Shown here: positions 7,409 to 15,318 of the stretch, piece after piece | How the letters are laid out: each line of letters starts with the position of its first letter | Numbering within the stretch: the first letter of the stretch is position 1 | NCBI GenBank assembly: GCA_902766885.1 | Contig: CACXFS010000014.1 | Coordinates: forward strand, 1-54,784 | Reading direction: 5' to 3' | DNA: 54,784 nucleotides | Source of the DNA: an uncultured Ruminococcus sp. | GTDB taxonomy: Bacteria; Bacillota; Clostridia; Oscillospirales; Acutalibacteraceae | Translations under genes and position numbers: made by a program | Notes under the pieces: generated by a model | The model's input: the letters and a program-made list of their open reading frames with translations, nothing else | Database searches by the model: none | Told to the model about the DNA's origin: nothing

Positions 7409-9604
7409 TTAACCTACAGCAAAACGCTGAATTTCAGTAGCGTCCGAAATTGTAACTGAGCCGTCTTTATTAAAGTCAGCGAGGCTGAGCTGCAACGCAT
7501 TAAAGGATACGAGCTCTACACCGTACTTCTGAATTTCGGTAGCGTCATTAACATTGACTACGCCGTCAAGATTTACGTCACCGATTTCGTAAGTTTCCTG
7601 AGCAGCGCCTATTGTATAACTTACGTTTTCAGTAACGCTCTTTCCGTCAGAATCTGTAGCAGTTACAGAAAGCTGATATGTGCCTGTCTCTGAAGGAGTC
7701 CAAACATAAGAAGCTGCTGATGACTTCTGGACAGACTTTCCGTTAATTGCAAATTCATATTCAACACTGCCTGTTGAATTGTATGCTTCTGCTTTAAGAT
7801 TGATTGTTGTGCCTGCTGACTGACCGGAGTTGAGATCAGCACCAAAATTCACTTCAAGCGGAGCATAATTGATAACCGTATCATCAAGAAGTGCGCCTAC
7901 TCTTGCGAGAGGAACAGTGATGTTATCAACATCTTCTTTTTCGTGTGAAGTTGAAGGGTCGTAGCTGTACTCAACATCTGCGTTATCAAGCATTGACGGG
8001 TCGTGAGGAAGTGTATCCATACCTGATGTGCCGTATGTGAGAATCTGCATTGCACCGATACCGTTTGTTTCAATATACTCCTTGTCAATTCCGAGAGTTG
8101 AAAGCGGAATTGCAACCTCATAAATAAAGCCATAGCTTTCTTTATATCCAAGGTCAAAGAAATCTTGCCAATTAGAATTCAAATCTGTATTGTCACCAAG
8201 AACACGTGAGCCTTTGGGACTGTTAATACCGTAAAGTGTATCACTTGCAGTGCCGTTTGCATACTTGATTTTAAATCCGTTCTGGTTATCCTGTGCCTGG
8301 AAATTTTTTACACCAATAGGAACTCTTGAATCATAATTAAACATATATGTTCCGTCTGAATCAAGTGTATCTGCCTTGAATATCGCTGCACCACCGTTTG
8401 AATTGTTGGAATCCATTGCGATTAGTGTATCAACGTGAGTCGTAAAGCTTGTACCGCCGTCCTTTGCTACTCCGTTGGTGCAACCCCATACAAAGGGATT
8501 GGTATATGTAGAACCGTCTTTGTTTGTTCCCACAGCCTTGCCTGTCGACTGTTTAGAGGGGTCAATAGAAAGTGCAAGGTACATAGGAATACTGTTTCTC
8601 CATGGACGTGCCTCGTTGGATGCCGCAAAGTTGTCTTCGGGAGAAATGATATATGTTGTATTAGCCATTTCCCACATAAAGTATAGATTATCGTTATCCC
8701 AAGCAGCATAGAGTGCATATGCGTCCCAAGGCTGCTCGTGCATTGCAGAGGGCATATAAACTCTCGGATCATCATTAGCAACGCCCTGTGCAATAATCAT
8801 CGAGCTGTCCCAGTCACTTACGTCGCCGTCAACAGTAATAGTTTTATTCTTACCAAGCTGCAAATCGGGGTTTGTTGCGTAGTAACCTGTTTCAGCCTCT
8901 GTTGTGTGTCCGTCTGAATCCGATGAAAAAGTTGTCTTTGTCTGAGTAAAGGTCTTTTTAAAAGTATATGACTGTTCGGTTTCAACTCCGTCTGAGCCTG
9001 TAGCATAAAGAGTAAGAGTTACTGTTGAATTACCTATCTTACCCTCGCCTACGGTGATAACTTCGTTGTTTGAAAATTCAGTCTTTTCAGAGCCGTCAAT
9101 TGAATAGTAACCTATAAAAGCATTTTTAAGACCGAGTTTTACCTGCATACTGTCAGTTGAGAAACCTGTTCCGGAAGCAGTGTAGCAGAAACCATAGCCG
9201 TGGTCGTCTGGCTTACCGTAATCTACCCAGTTTAAATCAGCTGTCAGAAGCTTGCACTCACCTGTTTTGAGAGAAAGTCCGGCACCCGTAGGATACTGCT
9301 CCTTACCCTCACCCTTTTCAAGTCCATTGGTAAAAATAATACTCTCAGACTTGTAGGTTGACGGAAAACTTTTTGTGTAAAGACCGTCATCAGTCTTTTC
9401 CATGAGTTCTCCGGGCCATTCAGCATTGTTCTTTGTACCGTAAGCGTATACATAGACATTCTCCCAATTGTATTTGGAGTTGTCAAAATACACACTTGAG
9501 CCGGTTGTTGTTGCAGCAGTTGCAGTAAAAGCAGTGGCGGCAAATGCAGTAACCACCATAGCTAAAACCAGCAAAAGGCTCGTAATTTTGCGATGTCTTT
9601 TCAT
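7409..9604 (-). CDS. secreted dockerin protein with CBM26-like starch-binding and CBM9-like modules
   Basis: A 731-residue exported protein with no recognisable catalytic domain. Order: signal peptide (1-31, hydrophobic then TATAA), a CBM26-like starch-binding module (about 36-130: NWENVYVYAYG, AWPGELM, SIIFTNG), a CHB_HEX-type Ig-like segment (about 140-235: YYSIDGS), a CBM9/DOMON-like region (about 250-560: ITVDGDVSDWDSS, LYFMWEM), an Ig/PKD-like domain (about 590-665) and a type I dockerin (about 671-731). The dockerin has two calcium loops, DVNLDGVVNVNDATEIQ and DFNKDGSVTISDATEIQ. It would dock onto a cohesin scaffold and bind starch or a related glucan, as in the amylosome of Ruminococcus bromii. 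RBS AAGGAG precedes the ATG. The exact ligand of the middle region is unknown. Confidence 0.85.
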   Translation of the reverse strand: MKRHRKITSLLLVLAMVVTAFAATAFTATAATTTGSSVYFDNSKYNWENVYVYAYGTKNNAEWPGELMEKTDDGLYTKSFPSTYKSESIIFTNGLEKGEGKEQYPTGAGLSLKTGECKLLTADLNWVDYGKPDDHGYGFCYTASGTGFSTDSMQVKLGLKNAFIGYYSIDGSEKTEFSNNEVITVGEGKIGNSTVTLTLYATGSDGVETEQSYTFKKTFTQTKTTFSSDSDGHTTEAETGYYATNPDLQLGKNKTITVDGDVSDWDSSMIIAQGVANDDPRVYMPSAMHEQPWDAYALYAAWDNDNLYFMWEMANTTYIISPEDNFAASNEARPWRNSIPMYLALSIDPSKQSTGKAVGTNKDGSTYTNPFVWGCTNGVAKDGGTSFTTHVDTLIAMDSNNSNGGAAIFKADTLDSDGTYMFNYDSRVPIGVKNFQAQDNQNGFKIKYANGTASDTLYGINSPKGSRVLGDNTDLNSNWQDFFDLGYKESYGFIYEVAIPLSTLGIDKEYIETNGIGAMQILTYGTSGMDTLPHDPSMLDNADVEYSYDPSTSHEKEDVDNITVPLARVGALLDDTVINYAPLEVNFGADLNSGQSAGTTINLKAEAYNSTGSVEYEFAINGKSVQKSSAASYVWTPSETGTYQLSVTATDSDGKSVTENVSYTIGAAQETYEIGDVNLDGVVNVNDATEIQKYGVELVSFNALQLSLADFNKDGSVTISDATEIQRFAVG

Positions 9605-9640
9605 AGTTGTTCTCCTTTTTATGTATTTTTAGACAATAAA

Positions 9641-9669
9641 ATTATAGCACAATAAGCAGTATTGAACAA
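9641..9669 (-). promoter_or_regulatory. promoter of the dockerin gene
   Basis: On the minus strand TTGTTC (9664-9669) and a perfect TATAAT (9641-9646) are 17 bases apart, about 36 bp upstream of the start codon. Confidence 0.6.
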
Positions 9670-9778
9670 CATTGTATCAATATTTTGTATGTTTAGACAA
9701 TTATTAAGTTCCATATTTATGCAAAAGCAATACAGTAAATATATTAATATACAAATTATAAAAGTGTTTGTTGGTAAA

Positions 9779-9806
9779 AAAGAGCAGACATAAAAGTCTG
9801 CTCTTT
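9779..9806 (-). terminator. terminator of cdaA-cdaR
   Basis: Perfect 11-bp stem AAAGAGCAGAC/GTCTGCTCTTT with a 6-base loop. On the minus strand the stem runs into a T run. It lies 11 bp past the cdaR stop codon. Confidence 0.9.
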
Positions 9807-9816
9807 AAATAAAGAA

Positions 9817-11079
9817 TTATTTTTCAGTAATTGTGAGATTTGCTTTATAATCTCCATATGCCCAACAGCTCTTGACTCCGTCAAATTTGAATGTTACGGG
9901 CATCTGCACAGAACCTGTTATTCCCTTTGAATTTGAAGTATCAATAACTGCCGATATATCAGAAGCAGAAAGGCTTTCAATCTCATCCTTAGGGCCTACA
10001 ATTGTTACGGAAATGTTCTTTTGGGTAACTTCCGCCTTGTATTCGCTTGAAAGACCGTCTACTGAGAATTTATCAACCGTAAAGGACTTTGTGGACAATC
10101 CGCTTAAATCAAGCGTTACATTTGCTGAAGTGGAATTGCTAAGATTCTTACAGTCGGTAGGAATATCAATTCCGAGTGACGGGAATGTCTTTTTCTCAGC
10201 TTTAAGAGTTGAGAAATCTATAGCCTCAAGGTTAACATAAGATGTTTTATCAAGCACTTCAGCAGGTCCTGCAAGGAGAATAGTTGAAGGCTCAATAGAA
10301 ATCATATCTTCCGTTATTTCAAGTCCATCAGGTTTATTGACAAACGTAGGCTTGACTTCGACAGTCTTTTCAGGCATAACGGTTACGGTTGCCTTGACTG
10401 TTTTTACATCCATAGTAAAAAGGTCGGTAGAGAGCTTATTGTTATTTTTATCATATAAAACTAGCTCTGCATCAGTTTCAACAGACTCGGTAAGCGTTCC
10501 GTTGATTTCTGCAACGGCATACACCTTATCAATCTTTGAAATTTCTGTCTGCGGTCCCGAAATTACAACAGACTTTGACGAAAGAGAGGTAACACCGTAA
10601 TATCCGTCGGCTACTTTATAAACAATATGATTATCCTGTATCTGATAGGTGCTTTCACGGAAATAATCTACAACAACGCTGATTGTTGAAGGAGCTACAG
10701 CAGAAGTAATCTGGAAGTTAGCCGAAGGGTTGGTTTTTGTAGCAGAAACAGGCAGGTTGTAATTACCCGAAGAATTGATTGAATTTGCCGCAGCAGTTAC
10801 AGTAACATCGGATTCGTTTACAGAGCCGAGAACGGCTCTGTTGCCTGTAACGGTAACAGAGGCAGTCTGCTCACTGCCTGAAAAAATCTGAAGTCCGTTA
10901 TCCCTTGCTTCATCAGAAAGCTCAATCTGAATAGGAATATTGCTTAACGTAACATTGGTATCGTTAGTTGCGCCGAGACCGGAATAAATCCAGATTGAAA
11001 AAGAAATAACAATGGCAAGAATAAAAATAAACTTATTGTTTTGCATAAGCTTATTCAGGGAGAAATTGTCTTTTTTCAA
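9817..11079 (-). CDS. cdaR: YbbR-domain protein, CdaA regulator CdaR
   Basis: A 420-residue membrane-anchored protein with one N-terminal transmembrane helix (about residues 17-35, FIFILAIVISFSIWIYSG) followed by several extracytoplasmic YbbR repeats, each with the pattern of short beta strands and a VTVTG or ISGP-type turn. CdaR binds and modulates the diadenylate cyclase CdaA, which is encoded immediately upstream with a 4-base overlap. The usual third gene, glmM, is not downstream here; a terminator follows at 9779-9806. Confidence 0.9.
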   Translation of the reverse strand: MKKDNFSLNKLMQNNKFIFILAIVISFSIWIYSGLGATNDTNVTLSNIPIQIELSDEARDNGLQIFSGSEQTASVTVTGNRAVLGSVNESDVTVTAAANSINSSGNYNLPVSATKTNPSANFQITSAVAPSTISVVVDYFRESTYQIQDNHIVYKVADGYYGVTSLSSKSVVISGPQTEISKIDKVYAVAEINGTLTESVETDAELVLYDKNNNKLSTDLFTMDVKTVKATVTVMPEKTVEVKPTFVNKPDGLEITEDMISIEPSTILLAGPAEVLDKTSYVNLEAIDFSTLKAEKKTFPSLGIDIPTDCKNLSNSTSANVTLDLSGLSTKSFTVDKFSVDGLSSEYKAEVTQKNISVTIVGPKDEIESLSASDISAVIDTSNSKGITGSVQMPVTFKFDGVKSCWAYGDYKANLTITEK

Positions 11080-11939
11080 CTCTTAACCCTCCCCTTTTTC
11101 TTATCTTTTTTCTTCTCGTCATCATCAAGATAATCTTCAAGTAAAAACTCTTCAAGTTTATCAATGAGAGAATCTCTTGTAAAGTCACGAAGCAATACCC
11201 CGTTAATCGCAAGAGAGATAATACCAGTTTCTTCACTGACTACAAGGACAACAGCGTCGCTTTGCTCGCTGATGCCGAGAGCTGCTCTGTGTCTTGTTCC
11301 GAGATTTATATCTACATTTTTATTATCAGTCAAAGGAAGAATACAGCCTGCTGCATAAAGCTTTCCGTCACGGATTATGCTTGCCCCGTCGTGCAGGGGC
11401 GCTTTATTGAAAAATATATTACCAAAAAGAGCAACAGAAGTTTCAGCATCAATCACGGTACCTGTTGAAGCAATATCGGAAAGCATAATTTCACGTTCAA
11501 ACACTAACAATGCACCTGTTTTGGAGCGTGAAAACAAAAGCGAGGTATCAGCTGCGTCAACAATTGACTTTTTAACAGCCTTTTTCCACTCATCGCTTTT
11601 TCTGTGTTTGGAAAAAATCTTGATATATTTTTTATATGTATTATTTCTGCCCATCTGCTCAAGAAGCTTGCGCAATTCAGGCTGGAAAATAATAACAATA
11701 ATTACTACTGACGCTTCAAAGAAAGTCTGAAGAAGCGAAGACAGCATTGTAAGTCCAAACAATGAAGCTATAAAATATACAATTAAAAGAAGTAAAATGC
11801 CCTTCAAAAGCTGTACGGCTCTTGTTTCCCTGATTAACTTGAAAAGTCCGAAAATCAAAATCGCAATCGCCAAAATATCAACAATATCCCTGATCTGAAT
11901 TGTTCTGAAAATCGAAAAAATGTTGTTGATTACTTCCAT
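11076..11939 (-). CDS. cdaA: membrane diadenylate cyclase CdaA
   Basis: Makes c-di-AMP from two ATP, controlling potassium and osmolyte balance and cell-wall homeostasis. Three N-terminal membrane helices (about 15-95) precede a DisA_N cyclase domain with both catalytic motifs: LHDGA for metal and ATP and GTRHRAA for substrate. An acidic/basic Lys-rich tail ends the protein. The frame opens at 11999, but ATG at 11937-11939 is chosen because GAGGAGG lies 8 bases upstream and the resulting 287 residues match the family (about 275-285). It overlaps cdaR by 4 bases. Confidence 0.94.
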   Translation of the reverse strand: MEVINNIFSIFRTIQIRDIVDILAIAILIFGLFKLIRETRAVQLLKGILLLLIVYFIASLFGLTMLSSLLQTFFEASVVIIVIIFQPELRKLLEQMGRNNTYKKYIKIFSKHRKSDEWKKAVKKSIVDAADTSLLFSRSKTGALLVFEREIMLSDIASTGTVIDAETSVALFGNIFFNKAPLHDGASIIRDGKLYAAGCILPLTDNKNVDINLGTRHRAALGISEQSDAVVLVVSEETGIISLAINGVLLRDFTRDSLIDKLEEFLLEDYLDDDEKKKDKKKGRVKS

Positions 11940-11975
11940 TGCGTTTCCTCCTCTCAAGACTTTGCCGCACAAAAC

Positions 11976-12013
11976 AGGCGTTTTAATTTTGATAGACAAG
12001 AAATAAAACGCCT
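11976..12013 (-). terminator. hairpin between the desulfurase gene and cdaA
   Basis: Perfect 10-bp inverted repeat AGGCGTTTTA/TAAAACGCCT with an 18-base loop, followed on the minus strand by TGTTTTGTG. It may end the DUF3343-desulfurase transcript. A TTGATA (12055-12060)/TAATAA (12032-12037) promoter-like pair upstream would place the same hairpin in the cdaA leader, so attenuation is also possible. Confidence 0.55.
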
Positions 12014-12049
12014 TAATCTTTGTACGCTGTATTATTATTTTAACACATA

Positions 12050-13225
12050 TTAAATATCAATTGCAACCTTTTTTAATTCTTTTTTGAATTTATTTATTGT
12101 TCTTATTGATGACGCAAAATAATCTACCTGCTCACAATTTGAAAACACCGATAAAACCGCCCTTACAGTTCCGCTTTCCTGCGTACCGAAAAATTCATGT
12201 GCAAGAGGAGCACAATGAAGTCCTGCTCTGACTGCAATATTAAAACGTTTGTCGAGTATTTCTGCTGTTTCCTCGCTGTCAAGGCCTTCTATATTAAAAG
12301 ATATTACGGGAACACACCGATGCGTTTCGGGTGAATCAGTGTAGAGAACAACACCCGATATATTTTTTAATTTATGATATAAACGGACAGCAAGGTCACT
12401 CTCGTATCTTTCAATACCTCGTTCGGTCCTTTTCATAACAAACTTAATCCCCTCGTTTAGTCCTGCTATTCCCGGAAGATTAGGAGTTCCGCTTTCGTAT
12501 CTATCGGGCAGTATTGCGGGTTGTTTTCTGTCAGACGAAAAACTGCCTGTACCGCCTTGAATCAGACTTTCGGGCAATGTTTCTGAATTAATTGCAAGTA
12601 TACCCGTTCCCATAGGTCCGTATAATCCTTTATGCCCTGCCGTGCAAAGAAAATCAATACAACTGTCTTTCAGCGAAATCGGCACTACGCCTGCTGTCTG
12701 TGCGGCATCAACACAAAACAGGATGCCGTGTATTCTGCATAAAGCCGCTATTCTTTCAACAGGAAGTCTTACACCGAAAACATTTGATGCGTGAGTACAA
12801 ATCACAAGCCTTGTGTTAGGTCTTATTGAATTTCTGAAATTATTTATAGTTTCTTCATCGTCCGGTGAATAATCGGCAATAGAGTACTCTACCCCGTTTT
12901 CTTTCATATTTTCAAGAGGGCGTAAGACGGCGTTATGCTCAAGCGAAGAAATAACAGCGTGGTCGCCCTCTTTTAATATACCTTTTATCACATAATTAAG
13001 CGCAGCCGTACAATTGTAGGTAAATATTATCTTTTCGGGAGAATCTGCATTAAAAAGATTTGCCGCATTTTTACGGCAATCGTACATAATTTCGGACGCT
13101 TTAAGCGACATATTATGACCGCTTCTGCCGGGATTTGCTCCGTAATATCGCATAGTTCTGTCAACAGCGTTGACTACGGCACGAGGTTTCGGAAAGGTTG
13201 TAGCTCCGTTATCAAAGTAAATCAT
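12050..13225 (-). CDS. cysteine desulfurase family protein (class V aminotransferase fold)
   Basis: A 391-residue PLP enzyme of the SufS/NifS-like group, closest in character to the desulfurase family typified by E. faecalis EF2568. The PLP lysine is in CTAGHKGLYGPMGTG, the cofactor Asp in FCVDAAQTAGV, and the mobile catalytic Cys appears in RAGLHCAPLAHEFFGT near residue 340. Such enzymes take sulfur (or selenium) from cysteine (or selenocysteine) and pass it to a carrier. The partner is most likely the DUF3343 protein encoded just upstream with a 4-base overlap. No SUF or ISC scaffold genes are beside it, so a specialised sulfur/selenium role is more likely than bulk iron-sulfur assembly. 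That role is inference. Confidence 0.87.
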   Translation of the reverse strand: MIYFDNGATTFPKPRAVVNAVDRTMRYYGANPGRSGHNMSLKASEIMYDCRKNAANLFNADSPEKIIFTYNCTAALNYVIKGILKEGDHAVISSLEHNAVLRPLENMKENGVEYSIADYSPDDEETINNFRNSIRPNTRLVICTHASNVFGVRLPVERIAALCRIHGILFCVDAAQTAGVVPISLKDSCIDFLCTAGHKGLYGPMGTGILAINSETLPESLIQGGTGSFSSDRKQPAILPDRYESGTPNLPGIAGLNEGIKFVMKRTERGIERYESDLAVRLYHKLKNISGVVLYTDSPETHRCVPVISFNIEGLDSEETAEILDKRFNIAVRAGLHCAPLAHEFFGTQESGTVRAVLSVFSNCEQVDYFASSIRTINKFKKELKKVAIDI

Positions 13226-13449
13226 TCTGCATCAACGGCAGCAGTTCCTATATAGGCTATACCGTTCCTTGAAAGAATTTCTATTGCTTTTTCAAAATCA
13301 CTTTTTACAAAAAGGCTGTACCCGCAGGACCTGTTCTTTAGATTCAAAGGAGTTCTGATAAGTCTGCTGAATACATTGTTTTTTCCTAAAATTTCTCTTG
13401 CTCTCATTGCAAGTGTTACCGAATTAAACATTATTAAGTTATTTTCCAT
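13222..13449 (-). CDS. DUF3343 putative sulfur/selenium carrier-like protein
   Basis: A 75-residue protein matching the DUF3343 family: an N-terminal beta strand and helix (MFNSVTLAMRAREILG), the conserved RTPLNLKNRSCGYSL segment holding the only Cys (about residue 43), and a C-terminal FEKAIEILSRNGI helix. The family is regarded as a small Se/S carrier-like fold. It overlaps the desulfurase start by 4 bases (ATGA), a strong sign that the two work together, with the Cys as a likely acceptor. AAGGTG precedes the start. Confidence 0.82.
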   Translation of the reverse strand: MENNLIMFNSVTLAMRAREILGKNNVFSRLIRTPLNLKNRSCGYSLFVKSDFEKAIEILSRNGIAYIGTAAVDAE

Positions 13450-13537
13450 TATTTTTCACCTTTATTATATGCATAGAATAATATGCTTTTTATTATATAC
13501 TATGAAAAATAACATCATAATGGTACAAACAAAAATA

Positions 13538-13559
13538 AGCGGCACGAAACCGTGCCGCT
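13538..13559 (-). terminator. terminator of asd-dapA-dapB
   Basis: Perfect 9-bp GC-rich stem AGCGGCACG/CGTGCCGCT with a 4-base loop, 3 bp past the dapB stop; on the minus strand it is followed by TTATTTTTG. Confidence 0.9.
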
Positions 13560-13562
13560 AAA

Positions 13563-14327
13563 TTAACCCATTTTGTCACTTAAAAGATTTCCCATATTAT
13601 ATATTCCCGGTTTTTGTGAGGCAAGAAATACAGCAGCATTTACTGCGCCGACAGCAAAAACTTCTTTTGACTGCGCCTGATGAGAAACGGTAATTACCTC
13701 GTCGTGACCTGCAAAAATAACCTCGTGTTCTCCGACGATAGTGCCGCCCCTGACTGAATGAATTCCGATTTCATTCTTTGAACGCTTTTTTCTGTAGGAA
13801 TGTCTGTCATAAACATACTGTGGTTCTTCATCAAGGACATCCGAGATTCCGTCGGCTATCATAAGCGCTGTACCGCTAGGAGCGTCAAGCTTAAGATTAT
13901 GATGTTTTTCTACAATTTCAATATCAAAGCTGTTACCGAGCACCTTTGCGGCTTCTTTGGTAAGCTCTATAAGAAGATTGATACCGAGCGACATATTTCC
14001 CGAATAGAATATTGCAATTTTTTCTGAAGCTGATTTTATTTTATTAACCTGCTCCGTTGAATATCCTGTAGTACAGATTACGCAGGGTACAGAATTTTCA
14101 AGAGCATATTCGAGCATATCGTCAAGAACAGCAGGATTTGAAAAGTCGATTATTGCATCCGGCTTTTCCTTAATCTCAGTGAAAGTTTTGAAAACAGGAA
14201 AATCATAATTGCTTTCTCCGAAAGCGTCAATACCCAAAAATGCTTTTGTTTCGGGATTTTGTGATACTGCGTCTGCTACAAAGTGTCCCATTTTGCCGTT
14301 ACATCCGACAATTCCAATATTTACCAT
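13563..14327 (-). CDS. dapB: 4-hydroxy-tetrahydrodipicolinate reductase
   Basis: DapB reduces HTPA to tetrahydrodipicolinate with NAD(P)H in the lysine/diaminopimelate pathway. The dinucleotide-binding GIVGCNGKMGHFVAD is at the N-terminus, with the family signature EKHHNLKLDAPSGTAL in the catalytic domain and RGGTIVGEHEVIFAGHDE further on. The frame opens at 14381; ATG at 14325-14327 is preferred (AAAGGGGAAG upstream, 254 residues, normal for the family). Last gene of asd-dapA-dapB. Confidence 0.95.
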   Translation of the reverse strand: MVNIGIVGCNGKMGHFVADAVSQNPETKAFLGIDAFGESNYDFPVFKTFTEIKEKPDAIIDFSNPAVLDDMLEYALENSVPCVICTTGYSTEQVNKIKSASEKIAIFYSGNMSLGINLLIELTKEAAKVLGNSFDIEIVEKHHNLKLDAPSGTALMIADGISDVLDEEPQYVYDRHSYRKKRSKNEIGIHSVRGGTIVGEHEVIFAGHDEVITVSHQAQSKEVFAVGAVNAAVFLASQKPGIYNMGNLLSDKMG

Positions 14328-14400
14328 TTTATACTTCCCCTTTAAGTAAAGGAATACCGCACAGAGTGTGTGCAGTATCACAATATCAAAAAATTATTAC

Positions 14401-15303
14401 TTATTTAGCGTGCTTTCCAAGTAAATCATACTTTGCAAGACAATCCTTAAGGTCATGATAACCCGAAACGCTCATAGGAACGAGCGGCAGTCTGCACTCG
14501 CCTGCATCATATCCGAATAGATTCATAGCTGTCTTAATCGGAATCGGGTTAACATCACTGAACAAAACGTTCATAAGCTCAAGATAGTGGAAATGAAGCT
14601 TCTGAGCCTCTGCAAAATTATTTTCAAGGCAAAGCTGACAGATTTTGTGCATCTCAGACGGACAGATGTTTGCAAAAACAGAAATAACGCCGAGTGCTCC
14701 GAGTGACATAAACGGTACAGTCTGGTCATCGTTACCTGAATAGATGTCAAGCTTATCTCCGCAGAGTGAACGAATTAATGCAACCTGTGAAATGTTACCG
14801 CTTGCTTCTTTTGCAGCAACAATTCTCTCGTGCTTGCAAAGCTCCTGATAAGTCTTAGGCTGAATGTTGCAGCCTGTTCTTGACGGAACATTGTAAAGGA
14901 TAATCGGCAAATCTACAGAATCTGCAATTACGTTAAAGTGCTTTACAAGACCTGCCTGTGATGTCTTGTTATAGTATGGAGTTACGCAAAGAAGTGCGTC
15001 TGCTCCTGTCTTTTGTGCTGACTTTGAAAGCATAACTGCTGTTGATGTGTCGTTGCTGCCTGTACCTGCAATAACGGGAATTCTTCCGTTAATCTTTTCA
15101 GCTACAAACGAAAGCACCTCGCAGTGTTCCTTCTCTGAAAGAGTAGCTGCTTCACCCGTAGTACCGCAGGCGATAATAGCATCAGTACCGTTTTCAACAT
15201 GAAACTCAAGAAGCTGTCCGAGAACATCATAGTTTACGCTTCCGTCAGACTTCATAGGCGTAATAATAGCAACGCCTGAACCGGTGAAAATGTGGTTAGC
15301 CAT
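14401..15303 (-). CDS. dapA: 4-hydroxy-tetrahydrodipicolinate synthase
   Basis: DapA condenses pyruvate with aspartate semialdehyde, the first committed step to lysine and diaminopimelate. The TIM-barrel signatures are present: CGTTGEAATLSEKEH near residue 46, YYNKTSQAGL, the tyrosine-containing LYNVPSRTGCNI, and the Schiff-base lysine in IVAAKEASGN at about residue 165. It has 300 residues, the family length. It sits between asd (15 bp upstream) and dapB, so the three pathway steps are in order. Confidence 0.96.
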   Translation of the reverse strand: MANHIFTGSGVAIITPMKSDGSVNYDVLGQLLEFHVENGTDAIIACGTTGEAATLSEKEHCEVLSFVAEKINGRIPVIAGTGSNDTSTAVMLSKSAQKTGADALLCVTPYYNKTSQAGLVKHFNVIADSVDLPIILYNVPSRTGCNIQPKTYQELCKHERIVAAKEASGNISQVALIRSLCGDKLDIYSGNDDQTVPFMSLGALGVISVFANICPSEMHKICQLCLENNFAEAQKLHFHYLELMNVLFSDVNPIPIKTAMNLFGYDAGECRLPLVPMSVSGYHDLKDCLAKYDLLGKHAK

Positions 15304-15318
15304 AGTTTACCTCCGTAT

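Noticed and set aside
8467-8793. Open frames antisense or in other frames within the dockerin gene
   Set aside because: They lie wholly inside a coding sequence with clear domains, have no RBS, and their composition (repeated Gln/Leu or Arg) is that of a shadow frame.
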